From Bacillus sp. B-jedd (lineage in GTDB: Bacteria; Bacillota; Bacilli; Bacillales; Cytobacillaceae): a DNA stretch of 64,000 nucleotides. Both the position numbers and the translations under genes were made by a program. Shown in pieces: positions 8,920-18,306 of the stretch. Location: the NCBI RefSeq assembly GCF_000821085.1, contig NZ_CCXR01000001.1, positions 696,001-760,000 on the forward strand, given 5' to 3'. Below the pieces are notes generated by a model that saw only the letters and a list, made by a program, of their open reading frames with translations, was not told the origin of the DNA and ran no database searches. The stretch's first letter is position 1. Each line of letters begins with the position of its first letter.

Positions 8920-9679
8920 GTACTTTAGTTTTTCCGAAAAAGTAAAACTAAAGACGGGAATTAATTTATCGTATTACCGAAAAGAACAAATGAAAAAGCA
9001 GCTTTCTTCTTTGTACAATAAACATGGTTATGAAAGTTATGAAGAGTATTTTTATTTTTTAATTCGAGATGCTGCGTTTTTTAATGAGTTTGTTGGCCGG
9101 ATCACGTTTAATATTACAGAATTTTACCGTAACCCGGATGGCTGGGAACATTTGCAAAAAACAATCATTCCCCGACTTATGAAGGAAAATGTAAGTCTCA
9201 AGTGCTGGAGCGCTGGATGTTCAACAGGAGAAGAACCGTACACATTGGCAATGGTCCTTAAAGAAATGAAGGCACATCATCATATCATACTGGCGTCGGA
9301 CCTAAGTGAGAGCTCGCTAATAAAAGCGAGGCAGGGAAGATATCAGGAAAGCACTTTAAAAAATCTCCCTCATAGCTATAAGGAAAGATATTTTAGGTAT
9401 TTGGGGACTTTTTATGAAATGTCGGATGAAATAAAAGCAAATGCCAGGTTCGTAAAAAGCAATTTGCTTCATGAGCCTTTTGAATTTAATTTTGACTTGA
9501 TAATGTGCCGGAATGTGATGATATACCTTACAGATGAGGCGAAGAACTATCTTCTGGCAAAATTGGCCGCCTCATTAAGGACGGGAGGAATCCTGTTTAT
9601 AGGAAGCAGTGAAACAATTGAACAGCCTGAAGCATATGGCTTATTTAAAGTAGATAAATATTTTTATAAGAAAGTTTAA
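8903..9679 (+). CDS. cheR: CheR chemotaxis protein methyltransferase, copy 3
   Basis: Third receptor methyltransferase, 258 residues, close to the usual length. N-terminal CheR domain (YFSFSEKVKLKTGINLSYY), SAM loop WSAGCSTGEEPYTLAM, ILASDLS and MCRNVMIYLTDEAK are all intact. It stands alone behind its own sigma-D promoter (8765-8792) and a possible leader ORF, without a partner cheB. This suggests late expression with the filament genes rather than with the early che genes. It is followed by about 140 bases of AT-rich DNA before fliK. Confidence 0.94.
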   Translation: MLTDVEYFSFSEKVKLKTGINLSYYRKEQMKKQLSSLYNKHGYESYEEYFYFLIRDAAFFNEFVGRITFNITEFYRNPDGWEHLQKTIIPRLMKENVSLKCWSAGCSTGEEPYTLAMVLKEMKAHHHIILASDLSESSLIKARQGRYQESTLKNLPHSYKERYFRYLGTFYEMSDEIKANARFVKSNLLHEPFEFNFDLIMCRNVMIYLTDEAKNYLLAKLAASLRTGGILFIGSSETIEQPEAYGLFKVDKYFYKKV

Positions 9680-9785
9680 AGAAGATCATGTTGAACAATA
9701 AGGGACATTTATGGCTTGCTTTGACAAAAACTTTCAAAACATCCCCTCTTTTAACAAAAAAAACAAAAAATAATCAAAAAAACCC

Positions 9786-9814
9786 ATGACGAATTCCTTC
9801 CTGTTAGATATAAT
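9786..9814 (+). promoter_or_regulatory. candidate sigma-A promoter before fliK
   Basis: ATGACG (9786-9791), 17 bases, TATAAT (9809-9814). The -10 is perfect and the -35 weak. Transcription would begin near 9821, almost at the first possible fliK ATG (9823), which bears on the fliK start problem. Confidence 0.5.
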
Positions 9815-9822
9815 TAGGAATA

Positions 9823-11142
9823 ATGATGAAAAATACCCAAGTAAAGGAGGGAAGATTCCTGGAAACCCTTCAAATTGACATCAAAATAAATCAAACAGCA
9901 ACTAAGAATGAACCTAATAAAGCGAAGGGCCTGGTGAACAGTCAAAACCCTTTTGCAGAAATATTGGCGATGTTTCAGCCAATTGTCCAGAGTAATAGCG
10001 GGAACGAGGCAGAAAAGTCTGACGGCCAAAGCGAAGTTGAACTTCAACCGGGGGATTCTTCAGACTGGAAAGAGGATGAGAATCTCCCTTTACTTGCTTT
10101 ACTTTTGGATTTCAAAAAGATGATCGAACAACCACAAGGGGAGAAAGGCAACTCCGTTCTATCAGAAACTACCTCATTGAATAAATCTAGCGAGATAAAT
10201 GATAAATCTCCTTTGGCCGACCAACTTCGGAAATTCGTTCAAGAGCTTGTCAGCGTGAAAGATAGTGGTGTTTTTAGCAAGCCTTTAGCTAACCTCAATG
10301 AATACATAGAGGAAGCGGTTAAGATAGTACAGGCCTATGCCGAGGATAACAGCCTAAAAGGGCAGGGCAAAATTGAACAAGAAACTATTCACCAGCTGGA
10401 AAAGCTCATCAGCGAATTTCAAAATAAACGAGACTCTTCCGAATCCAACCGGCCGATGAATTTGGATAAAAATCAAGTTGTTCTGTCAAAGGCAAGCCCC
10501 ATTGATCATCCGATTTACAAAGGCATAAAAGAGCCTGCTGAATCTAAAGTTGAGTTTGATGCGAAATTGCTTTCGGCCCCTGGCCTTCCTAAAACTCAAA
10601 TTGCCGTACCTCTACAAGGAGAGATGGCGGGGAATCCCCCTGTCCAGCGCCTTAATGTGGAGGAATTTATCCGGGAAGCGAGCGGATGGATGGGCCGATT
10701 TTCTATTCATGCCAAAGGTCAGGGGAGCGGCGAAGCCAGATTTTTATTAAATCCTGAAAATCTTGGAAAAGTTGAAGTGAAAATAGCCTTTCAGGATGGT
10801 AAACTGACTGCCCAATTTGTGACCGATACTTTATCAGCTAAGGAGGCCCTGCAAGCGCAAATTCCTGTCTTAAAACAGGCGTTGCAGCACCAAGGATTAA
10901 TAGTCGCGAAGCTAGATATCGTCCAACAAAGCCAGTTGCCGAATTATTCCGATACCGCCGGCTCCGCTTTTTCTCAGGGGGGATTCAGTTCATCCCAGGA
11001 CCAGCAGGCATTCAGGCCATCCGGGCAAGGAACTGGCAGGCAAAATAAATCAAAAACAGAGGAAATCGATGTTGAACAGGTGCCTTTCACATATGGAACC
11101 ACTCCCCAAACATTGGGTCCGCGGATTGACTTTACTGTTTAA
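9823..11142 (+). CDS. fliK: FliK hook-length control protein
   Basis: Exported molecular ruler that sets hook length and triggers the switch to filament export. Up to 439 residues: a low-complexity Q/S/E-rich N-terminal region and a conserved C-terminal hook domain near 300-370 ([34 protein letters not shown]). The start is uncertain. ATG 9823 would be nearly leaderless if the TATAAT at 9809 is used, whereas a strong AAAGGAGG (9843-9850) lies inside the frame, eight bases before an in-frame CTG (9859). It heads the run fliK, flgD, flgE, fliM, fliY, cheY. Confidence 0.88.
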   Translation: MMKNTQVKEGRFLETLQIDIKINQTATKNEPNKAKGLVNSQNPFAEILAMFQPIVQSNSGNEAEKSDGQSEVELQPGDSSDWKEDENLPLLALLLDFKKMIEQPQGEKGNSVLSETTSLNKSSEINDKSPLADQLRKFVQELVSVKDSGVFSKPLANLNEYIEEAVKIVQAYAEDNSLKGQGKIEQETIHQLEKLISEFQNKRDSSESNRPMNLDKNQVVLSKASPIDHPIYKGIKEPAESKVEFDAKLLSAPGLPKTQIAVPLQGEMAGNPPVQRLNVEEFIREASGWMGRFSIHAKGQGSGEARFLLNPENLGKVEVKIAFQDGKLTAQFVTDTLSAKEALQAQIPVLKQALQHQGLIVAKLDIVQQSQLPNYSDTAGSAFSQGGFSSSQDQQAFRPSGQGTGRQNKSKTEEIDVEQVPFTYGTTPQTLGPRIDFTV

Positions 11143-11159
11143 ATGAGGAGGCAGCAATT

Positions 11160-11588
11160 ATGGGCGGCTGGGTGAATATTAGTTCGGCAGCAAATTCCAA
11201 ATCAATCTATAGCCAAACAAAATCTTTCGAAGAAAAAAGCATACTGGGAAAAGATGATTTCTTGAAGATCCTGACAACCCAGTTATCCAATCAAGATCCA
11301 TCGAACCCGCTTCAAGACCGCGATTTTATCGCCCAAATGGCAACGTTCAGTTCACTAGAGCAGATGACGAATTTAAACTCGTCTTTTGAGAAGTTTTCCG
11401 GCCGGCAGATGAACCAATATGCCGCGGCGATCGGGAAAGAAGTCACCTGGTCTGTCGATGGTATTTCAACAGCCAGCGGCATTGTCGATGGCATTTCAAG
11501 CCATTATGGCAGTTATTATTATTTGGTTGGAGAGCAAAAAGTGCCAATGGAAATCGTTACTCAAATTAAAAATCCAGAAAGTAAATAA
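11160..11588 (+). CDS. flgD: FlgD hook cap / hook assembly protein
   Basis: Scaffold that caps the growing hook. 142 residues, the short Bacillus form. It contains the family's signature [19 protein letters not shown], then [14 protein letters not shown], and a short C-terminal domain (AAIGKEVTW). GAGGAGG precedes ATG 11160. It sits between fliK and flgE, as in the Bacillus fla/che operon. Confidence 0.95.
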   Translation: MGGWVNISSAANSKSIYSQTKSFEEKSILGKDDFLKILTTQLSNQDPSNPLQDRDFIAQMATFSSLEQMTNLNSSFEKFSGRQMNQYAAAIGKEVTWSVDGISTASGIVDGISSHYGSYYYLVGEQKVPMEIVTQIKNPESK

Positions 11589-11646
11589 GCAGGTATTCAG
11601 TAATAAAATTTTGATTTCATAGCTGTGAAAATAAGGAGGAAAAAAT

Positions 11647-12540
11647 ATGTTAAAGTCGCTTTACTCTGGTATATCGGGGATGAAGGGGTTCCAAACAAAG
11701 CTTGATGTTATTGGTAACAATATTGCAAACGTAAATACAGTCGGCTTTAAAAAGGGACGGGTCATGTTTCAGGATATTATCAATCAAAATATTTCGGGAG
11801 CGACTGCTCCTACCGCGCAGACAGGGGGCATTAACCCAAAGCAGGTGGGACTAGGAACGCGGATCGGTTCAATTGACACCATCCACACTCCTGGAAGTCC
11901 GATGACAACAAATATTGGGACGGATCTTGCCATTGACGGGGACGCCTATTTTATCGTGACACCAGAGGTTGGCAGCGGTGCCAATTACCTGACAAGAGCG
12001 GGTAACTTTACGAGGGATGCAAGCGGAGACCTTGTTAACTCCAATGGGTATTTTGTAACAGGGGTTTATAAAGATGGAACAGGAGCAACCCAATACCAAA
12101 AAATAAATATTACAGAAGACGTGAATGGTGGAAGGTTTACTTCTTACTCCATTGATTCTAATGGCTTTATTAATGTCGTCCGTGAAGATGGAGCGAGTGG
12201 AAAACTGGCTTATAACGGAACAGGTTATTACTTGAGCACGGACGGAAATTCCGAAGAGAATATCTCCATCGCTACAGCCACCGTTTCAAACCCGGGCGGC
12301 CTCAGCAAAGTAGGAAACACTTTGTACGAAACGACCGGGAACTCAGGCAATAGCGTAATGGGGCGGATTGAGGATATTAATGGCGGGCATATTGCCGCTG
12401 GTATACTGGAAATGTCCAATGTCGATTTAACGGAAGAGTTCACTGAGCTGATTGTCGCGCAACGGGGCTTTCAGGCAAATGCAAGGACAATTACGACTTC
12501 CGACTCCATCCTTGAGGAAGTTGTCAATTTAAAACGATAA
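11647..12540 (+). CDS. flgE: FlgE flagellar hook protein
   Basis: Structural subunit of the hook. 297 residues with the N-terminal rod/hook motif (MLKSLYSGISGMKGFQTKLDVIGNNIANVNTVGFK is split here as ISGMKGFQ and NNIANVNTVGFK), a central FlgE/F/G domain and the C-terminal coiled-coil motif VDLTEEFTELIVAQRGFQANARTI. A strong AAGGAGG precedes the start. In Bacillus subtilis swrD and fliL would follow; here fliM follows directly. Confidence 0.94.
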   Translation: MLKSLYSGISGMKGFQTKLDVIGNNIANVNTVGFKKGRVMFQDIINQNISGATAPTAQTGGINPKQVGLGTRIGSIDTIHTPGSPMTTNIGTDLAIDGDAYFIVTPEVGSGANYLTRAGNFTRDASGDLVNSNGYFVTGVYKDGTGATQYQKINITEDVNGGRFTSYSIDSNGFINVVREDGASGKLAYNGTGYYLSTDGNSEENISIATATVSNPGGLSKVGNTLYETTGNSGNSVMGRIEDINGGHIAAGILEMSNVDLTEEFTELIVAQRGFQANARTITTSDSILEEVVNLKR

Positions 12541-12618
12541 CTGGAGTCTTTAAATTAGCTTGCATTCCATTCCCGGCGATCGTTTAAATAACTCATGGAA
12601 GAGTTAGGGGGATGCCTT

Positions 12619-13602
12619 TTGGCAGAGGTTTTATCACAACAGGAAATTGATGCCCTGTTATCAGCTTTGCATAGCGGGGAAATTCAGGCTTCCGATGTTG
12701 CCGAAAACAAAGATAAAGTAAAAATATACGACTTTAAGCGCGCGATGCGCTATTCAAAGGATCAATTGCGGAGCATTTTACGCATCCATGAAAACTTTTC
12801 AAGAATGCTCACATCCTATTTTTCAGCTCAGCTTAGAACGTACGTTCAAATCGAAACAGACCTTGTGGACCAGGTAAACTATCAGGAATTCATTGCCTCC
12901 ATCCCGTCAAAAACAATTATTAATATTTTTGATGTCAATCCAATGGATGGAAAAATGGTCATAGAGGTCAATCCCCAGGTAGCAAATGCAATCCTGGAGC
13001 GTTTAATGGGCGGTTTCGGTGCCCAATCACAAAGGTCCGAAGCACTTACTGAAATTGAGACAGTACTATTAAAAAAGATTTTCACACGTACTGCTGATAT
13101 GTATCAGGATGTCTGGAAAAGCATTGAAAACATTCAGGTAAACTTGGAAGGAATTGAGTCAAATCCGCAGTTTATTCAAATTGCGTCCCAGAATGATACC
13201 GTCATTATTATCGCTCTTCGGGCAACTATCGGCGATATTACTGGACGAATGACGATATGCCTTCCTCATTTAATTCTGGAACCGGTACTTCCAAAGCTAT
13301 CTACACATCAGCTTCTTTCGACTATGGCGAAAAAAAGGCCGCCACAAACGGAAAAAATCAAACAAAACCTGAAAAATGTCAACGTCCCTGTAATAGCGGA
13401 AATAGGACATGCCACCTTATCTGTGGCAGATTTGATGAATTTGCAAAATGGGGATGTTATAGGAATAGAAACTGGAAAACTGCTTGTGAAAATAGGGGAC
13501 AATGCCAGGTACCTCGGCAATCCGGGCGTACAAAAAGGGAAATACGCTGTCCAGATTGATCAGGTTGTTTTTGCGGAAGGAGATGAAGAATTAAATGGGT
13601 GA
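12619..13602 (+). CDS. fliM: FliM motor switch protein
   Basis: C-ring protein that binds phospho-CheY and sets rotation direction. 327 residues from a TTG start. The sequence begins MAEVLSQQEIDALLSAL, the conserved CheY-binding N-terminus, then the middle CheC-like domain (VDQVNYQEFIASIP, NPMDGKMVIEVNP) and a C-terminal FliN-like domain. TTG 12619 follows GGGGGA at good spacing and begins exactly where family members do; the ATG at 12595 would add eight unconserved residues. The 3' end overlaps fliY by 8 bases. Confidence 0.94.
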   Translation: MAEVLSQQEIDALLSALHSGEIQASDVAENKDKVKIYDFKRAMRYSKDQLRSILRIHENFSRMLTSYFSAQLRTYVQIETDLVDQVNYQEFIASIPSKTIINIFDVNPMDGKMVIEVNPQVANAILERLMGGFGAQSQRSEALTEIETVLLKKIFTRTADMYQDVWKSIENIQVNLEGIESNPQFIQIASQNDTVIIIALRATIGDITGRMTICLPHLILEPVLPKLSTHQLLSTMAKKRPPQTEKIKQNLKNVNVPVIAEIGHATLSVADLMNLQNGDVIGIETGKLLVKIGDNARYLGNPGVQKGKYAVQIDQVVFAEGDEELNG

Positions 13603-14716
13603 GGGTTCATTATCTCAAGATGAGATCAACGCATTATTTAACCAGCTGGATTCTGGCCCTGGTTTATCCATCCATGATTTTTTAAGTTCATTAGAACAGG
13701 ATGCGCTGGGGGAAATCGGCAATATCTCTTTAGGCAGTTCTACCACTGCCTTGTCAACTTTATTAAACCAACGGGTCGAAATTACGACGCCGATTCTGGC
13801 TGTAATCGAAAGAGACAAAATTGAAGAAGTCATCAAGGAAAATCAGGTTGCGGTCCATGTTGATTACACAGAAGGCATCAGAGGCAAAAACTTGTTAATG
13901 ATTAAGGAAAAAGATGCGAAGATCATTGCAAGTCTCATGATGGGCGGAGATGGAACAGCGCTTGAAGATGAACTATCGGAGCTTCATCTAAGCGCGGTAC
14001 AGGAAGCGATGAATCAAATGATGGGTTCAGCCGCGACATCAATGTCCACAATGTTTAATCAAAAGGTGGATATTTCTCCACCGGCAATTGATGTATTGGG
14101 CCTGCCACCGAAAAAACTTGATGATTTTCAGGATGAGATTATCATTGAAGTGTCCTTTAGGTTAAAGGTTGGCAGTTTGATTGATTCCAATATGATTCAG
14201 TTCATTCCTCTGTCTTTCGGCAAGGAAATGATTCATAAGCTGTTAAATACCGGTAGTTCAAAGCCGGAAGCTGCTGCTGCTAATGAAACGGCCATTCAAT
14301 ATGCCCGACAGCCAGAGATTGCAGACACTCCTACTCCTGTTCGTGCTCAACCGTCTCCTTTGCCAACAGCGGCTCCGAGAACGCAGCCGAACACGAATGT
14401 ACAAAGAGTGGAGTATACAACATTTGCGGAGCCGCAAGCTGCGGAAACTGGTAAAGCGAACATCGACATTCTTTATGATATCCCACTTGCCATCACGGTG
14501 GAATTGGGACGTACGCAAATGCCGATCCGAAAAATCCTCGAGCTTGGCCCGGGAGCTGTTATTCAGCTGGACAAACTTGCTGGTGAGCCAGTCGATATTT
14601 TGGCGAATAACAAGCTGATTGCCAAAGGGGAAGTCGTGGTAATCGAAGAAAACTTTGGTGTGCGCATAACCGACATCATAAGTCCCATTGACCGGCTTAA
14701 CAAAATGACTACCTAG
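13595..14716 (+). CDS. fliY: FliY switch protein / CheY-P phosphatase
   Basis: Gram-positive switch component combining CheC-type phosphatase repeats with a FliN domain. 373 residues: an N-terminal CheY-binding-like segment (SLSQDEINALF), two CheC-type active sites (DALGEIGNISLGSS and SAVQEAMNQMMGSAATSMS, each with the E..N pair), a variable Q/P/T linker at about 225-280, and a FliN domain (IPLAITVELGRTQMPIRKILELGPG). No separate fliN, cheC or cheD was found, so this may be the main CheY-P sink in the locus. Confidence 0.95.
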   Translation: MGEGSLSQDEINALFNQLDSGPGLSIHDFLSSLEQDALGEIGNISLGSSTTALSTLLNQRVEITTPILAVIERDKIEEVIKENQVAVHVDYTEGIRGKNLLMIKEKDAKIIASLMMGGDGTALEDELSELHLSAVQEAMNQMMGSAATSMSTMFNQKVDISPPAIDVLGLPPKKLDDFQDEIIIEVSFRLKVGSLIDSNMIQFIPLSFGKEMIHKLLNTGSSKPEAAAANETAIQYARQPEIADTPTPVRAQPSPLPTAAPRTQPNTNVQRVEYTTFAEPQAAETGKANIDILYDIPLAITVELGRTQMPIRKILELGPGAVIQLDKLAGEPVDILANNKLIAKGEVVVIEENFGVRITDIISPIDRLNKMTT

Positions 14717-14740
14717 AACAAAACATGGGAGGAACAAAAG

Positions 14741-15100
14741 GTGGCAAAAGTATTAATTGTTGACGATGCGGCATTCATGAGGATGATGCTGAAAGATATA
14801 TTGACAAAGAACGGCCTTGAGGTAATCGGCGAGGCAGTTAATGGGGCGGATGCCATCGAAAAATACCGCGAACTTAGTCCAGATGTAGTTACAATGGATA
14901 TTACCATGCCAGAGATGGATGGAATTACTGCGGTAAAACAAATTAAATCCTTCCATCCCCAGGCAAATATCATTATGTGCTCAGCAATGGGCCAACAGCC
15001 AATGGTGCTTGAAGCAATCCAGGCGGGCGCGAAGGATTTTGTTGTAAAACCTTTTCAGGCAGACCGCGTCATGGAATCAATTACAAAAGTATTAGGCTAA
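14741..15100 (+). CDS. cheY: CheY response regulator
   Basis: Single receiver domain that carries the signal from CheA to the motor. 119 residues; acidic D8/D9, phospho-acceptor D53 (VTMDITMPEMDG), and the lysine of FVVKPF. The start is GTG at 14741 behind GGGAGG. It is followed by a strong terminator at 15140-15173, so cheY closes the fliK-to-cheY transcript and cheA starts a new one. Confidence 0.96.
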   Translation: MAKVLIVDDAAFMRMMLKDILTKNGLEVIGEAVNGADAIEKYRELSPDVVTMDITMPEMDGITAVKQIKSFHPQANIIMCSAMGQQPMVLEAIQAGAKDFVVKPFQADRVMESITKVLG

Positions 15101-15139
15101 TGAAAAAAGGCTTTTTATAGGTCGAAAAGGACCTGTTTT

Positions 15140-15173
15140 AAAAAGGGATCCTGATGGAAAGGGTCCCTTTTTT
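15140..15173 (+). terminator. terminator after cheY
   Basis: AAAAGGGATCC (15141-15151) pairs with GGGTCCCTTTT (15161-15171) and is followed by Ts. The ~110 bases from here to cheA hold no clear gene or consensus promoter. Confidence 0.8.
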
Positions 15174-15285
15174 GAGGTTAAAAGTTGAGTGGGTTGGAAA
15201 AACATCCACCATTCCGGCAAAACAACCTGTAATGATCATTCAAAAACAAGAATTTTTATAAACTGTACAGCGAGGGTATTTTCGT

Positions 15286-17307
15286 ATGGATATGAACGAT
15301 TATTTAGAAATGTTTATAGAAGAGTCCAAGGAACACTTGCAAGTTATTAACAAAGAGCTGCTTCGTCTTGAAGCTGAGCCCGAGCACATTGGCATCATCA
15401 ATGAAATTTTCCGTTCCGCCCACACTCTGAAAGGAATGGCGGCCTCAATGGGATTTGAGGATTTGGCGTCATTAACGCATCAAATGGAAAATGTTCTCGA
15501 CTTGCTTCGGAATACAAAATTGACAATCACGGCAGATATAATGGATGTCATTTTTAAATGTGTAGATATCATTGAGCGAATGGTAGAGAACATTGAACAA
15601 GGTGGAGATGGAAAAGAGGACGTATCGCACATGGTCGGCCTTTTGCAAGGCATCCAAAATCCAGAAAAAGCGGTTCCTACAGCAATTCAAGAGGCTGCAG
15701 TGACAGCTGAAATGGAGATAGTTACGGATTTGAAAACTGATTCGGTCCTTCCCGAATACTTATCTTCAGCCTTGGAGTATGCAAAAATGACTGGCCATCA
15801 ATTATATGAAGTCAAAGTTACCATTGATGAGAAATCAATCATGAAATCGGTTAGGGCTTACATGGTTTTTCAAGCCGTCGAGGAGATGGGCGACATCGTT
15901 CAGGCAATTCCTTCCGCCGAGCAGATCGAAGAAGGAGATTTTGAGGATTCATTCACATTATTTGTCCTCACCGAGCAGGATCCTTCTCATTTGAAGACCC
16001 ATTTGTTGAATATTTCAGAAGTAAGAAATGTGACTGTCATGGAGCGGCTTGTCCAGGAATTAGAAGAGACTTCATCTGTTCAGCAAAAGGTAAAAGAGGA
16101 CCAGAAAAAGGCAGGGAGACCTGAGGCAGCCAAAGAGTCTGAAAAGAAAAAACACCGCTCCAAATCAATTAGAGTGGATATTGATAAACTTGACCACTTA
16201 ATGAATCTGTTCAGTGAATTGATCATAGACCGGGGACGGCTTGAACAGATTGCACGAAAAACAGAGCATTCTGAATTGACGGAAACAGTAGAGCATATGA
16301 CGAGAATCTCCACCGATTTACAGGGATTGATTTTGAATATGCGAATGGTTCCAGTTGAGCAAGTTTTCAACAGATTTCCAAGAATGGTCAGGGATTTGGC
16401 GAAAGAACTAAATAAAAAAGTCCAATTAGTGATTGAAGGCGCGGAGACGGAATTAGACAGGACTGTTATTGACGAAATCAGCGATCCTCTTGTCCATTTA
16501 TTGAGGAACGCACTTGACCACGGCCTAGAATCAACGGAGGAAAGGCGGTTAAGCAATAAACCGGAAGAAGGAAAAATCGTCTTAAAAGCCTATCATGGCG
16601 GTAACCATGTGTTTATTGAAGTGGCGGATGACGGAAAAGGAATCAATCGCGACAAGGTTCTCGAAAAGGCTATTGAGCGCGGGGTAGTGACTGAAGAGGC
16701 AGCTGCAACTTTAACTGACCAGCAAATCTTCTCCTTGATTTTCGCCTCAGGATTCAGTACCGCTGATAAGATATCCGATATTTCGGGCCGCGGCGTTGGG
16801 CTTGATGTTGTCAAAACGAAAATAGAGTCACTTGGCGGCACGATTACGATCGATTCCATACCAGGACAGGGATCAACCTTCCGCATTCAGCTTCCTTTAA
16901 CGCTATCAATCATATTCTCGATGCTAGTAAAGGTTGAAGAGGAAACGTACGCGATACCGTTTAGTTCGATTGTCGAAATAACCACCGTGGGAAAAGACCA
17001 GGTTTCAGCTCTTTATGAACAGAAGGTCATTCAATTCCGCGGGAATATCGTACCGCTCGTGTATTTAAAAGATGCGTTCCAAATACCGTCTGCCACCACA
17101 GTAGTAGAGCAGAATCAACTTTATATTGTCATTGTCCGAAAAGGGGATAAAACCGTCGGCCTTGTCGTTGACTCGGTGCTTGGACAACAGGAAGTCGTCC
17201 TAAAATCACTAGGAAGCTTCTTGAATAATCTTTACGCCATTTCGGGAGCTACTATTCTCGGAACTGGAGAAGTTGCTTTAATCATTGATTCTAATCAGTT
17301 TGTTTAA
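15286..17307 (+). CDS. cheA: CheA chemotaxis histidine kinase, complete
   Basis: 673-residue kinase with all five regions: an HPt domain with phospho-acceptor H46 (FRSAHTLKGMAASMGF), a P2-like substrate-docking region (about 150-250), the dimerisation domain (IRVDIDKLDHLMNLFSEL), the ATP-binding domain (LRNALDHGLES, DDGKGINRD, GRGVGLDVV) and a CheW-like C-terminal domain. It is followed closely by two cheW genes and a large receptor, a second chemotaxis module distinct from the partial CheA at 1-838. Nothing indicates loss of activity. Confidence 0.97.
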   Translation: MDMNDYLEMFIEESKEHLQVINKELLRLEAEPEHIGIINEIFRSAHTLKGMAASMGFEDLASLTHQMENVLDLLRNTKLTITADIMDVIFKCVDIIERMVENIEQGGDGKEDVSHMVGLLQGIQNPEKAVPTAIQEAAVTAEMEIVTDLKTDSVLPEYLSSALEYAKMTGHQLYEVKVTIDEKSIMKSVRAYMVFQAVEEMGDIVQAIPSAEQIEEGDFEDSFTLFVLTEQDPSHLKTHLLNISEVRNVTVMERLVQELEETSSVQQKVKEDQKKAGRPEAAKESEKKKHRSKSIRVDIDKLDHLMNLFSELIIDRGRLEQIARKTEHSELTETVEHMTRISTDLQGLILNMRMVPVEQVFNRFPRMVRDLAKELNKKVQLVIEGAETELDRTVIDEISDPLVHLLRNALDHGLESTEERRLSNKPEEGKIVLKAYHGGNHVFIEVADDGKGINRDKVLEKAIERGVVTEEAAATLTDQQIFSLIFASGFSTADKISDISGRGVGLDVVKTKIESLGGTITIDSIPGQGSTFRIQLPLTLSIIFSMLVKVEEETYAIPFSSIVEITTVGKDQVSALYEQKVIQFRGNIVPLVYLKDAFQIPSATTVVEQNQLYIVIVRKGDKTVGLVVDSVLGQQEVVLKSLGSFLNNLYAISGATILGTGEVALIIDSNQFV

Positions 17308-17328
17308 CAGAAAGGATGCACCTTCCTT

Positions 17329-17769
17329 ATGAGTATAGTAAAAATTGTCGCATTTAAACTCGGAGAAGAGGAGTACGGCCTCGAGATTGAACAGGTCCAG
17401 GGCATCGAACGGCTTCTACCGATAACAAGAGTCCCTAATGCCCCAGCCTATGTGAAAGGTGTCATTAACCTGCGGGGAAATGTGACTCCGGTCATTGACC
17501 TGCGAAGTAAATTGGGTCTTGGCCAGGCGAAATATACGGACTATTCACGGATTATCATTGCAAAATACGAAGAAGTTGAAATGGGTCTGATTGTGGACGA
17601 GACAAGTGACGTAATGGATATTCAGCCAGATGCGATCGAGGCGCCATCAACCCTTCAATTTAATAGGGATTTCTTCGGCGGAGTCGCGAAAATCGATGGC
17701 CGCCTGATTACCCTCCTAAAACTGCCTGAGTTCATGAAAGATACATTGGGCGACACAATCAAATCTTAA
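17329..17769 (+). CDS. cheW: CheW coupling protein
   Basis: 146-residue single CheW domain: EEEYGLEIEQVQGIERLLPITRV is shortened here as EYGLEIEQVQGIERL, then YVKGVINLRGNVTPVIDLR and MGLIVDETSDVM. It couples the upstream CheA to receptors. 21 bases separate it from both neighbours, and a second, clearly different CheW follows. Confidence 0.95.
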   Translation: MSIVKIVAFKLGEEEYGLEIEQVQGIERLLPITRVPNAPAYVKGVINLRGNVTPVIDLRSKLGLGQAKYTDYSRIIIAKYEEVEMGLIVDETSDVMDIQPDAIEAPSTLQFNRDFFGGVAKIDGRLITLLKLPEFMKDTLGDTIKS

Positions 17770-17790
17770 TCAGCAAGAGGTGAAGAAAAA

Positions 17791-18264
17791 ATGACAACAG
17801 ACATTAAGGATTTTAAAGCCCTTATTTTCAGGGTGGGCCGGGAGGAATACGGCGTACAAATCCACCAGGTTGTCTCAATTGAGAGAATGGAACCTGTCAC
17901 TGCCTATCCTAACCGCCCGCCTCATGTCCTGGGGATCGCGACTATAAGGGATGTCGTAACGCCTATCGTTGATTTAAGCGCCGCGTTGACTGGAAAACTC
18001 CAGGAGCACTCTGATTCTACTAGAATCATTATTGTTCAGGCCGGGGGCAAAGAAATAGGAATCGTGGTAGATGCGGCTACCGCTGTGCAGGATATCCCTT
18101 CTGAATCCATTCAGCAGCCTAATTTAATGGAACTAAAACATGTAGAATATCTGCTTGGGATATCAAAATTGGATGGCCGCTTAATTATCCTACTGGATAT
18201 AGAAAAGCTGCTTGAGGACACGACCAGACTGGATGAACTAAAAAAATTGCAACCCACTTTATAA
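17791..18264 (+). CDS. cheW: CheW-like coupling protein, divergent copy
   Basis: 157-residue CheW-domain protein. It keeps EEYGVQIHQVVSIERM and GIVVDAATAVQ, but the normally invariant INLRG loop reads IATIRDVVTPIVDL. That loop contacts the receptor and CheA, so this copy may couple a particular receptor, for example the large one directly downstream, or modulate the array. RBS AAGAGGTGAAG is good. Confidence 0.9.
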   Translation: MTTDIKDFKALIFRVGREEYGVQIHQVVSIERMEPVTAYPNRPPHVLGIATIRDVVTPIVDLSAALTGKLQEHSDSTRIIIVQAGGKEIGIVVDAATAVQDIPSESIQQPNLMELKHVEYLLGISKLDGRLIILLDIEKLLEDTTRLDELKKLQPTL

Positions 18265-18306
18265 AACCTTTACTGCTAGCATTCATTTGACAGAGGAGAA
18301 TAACAT

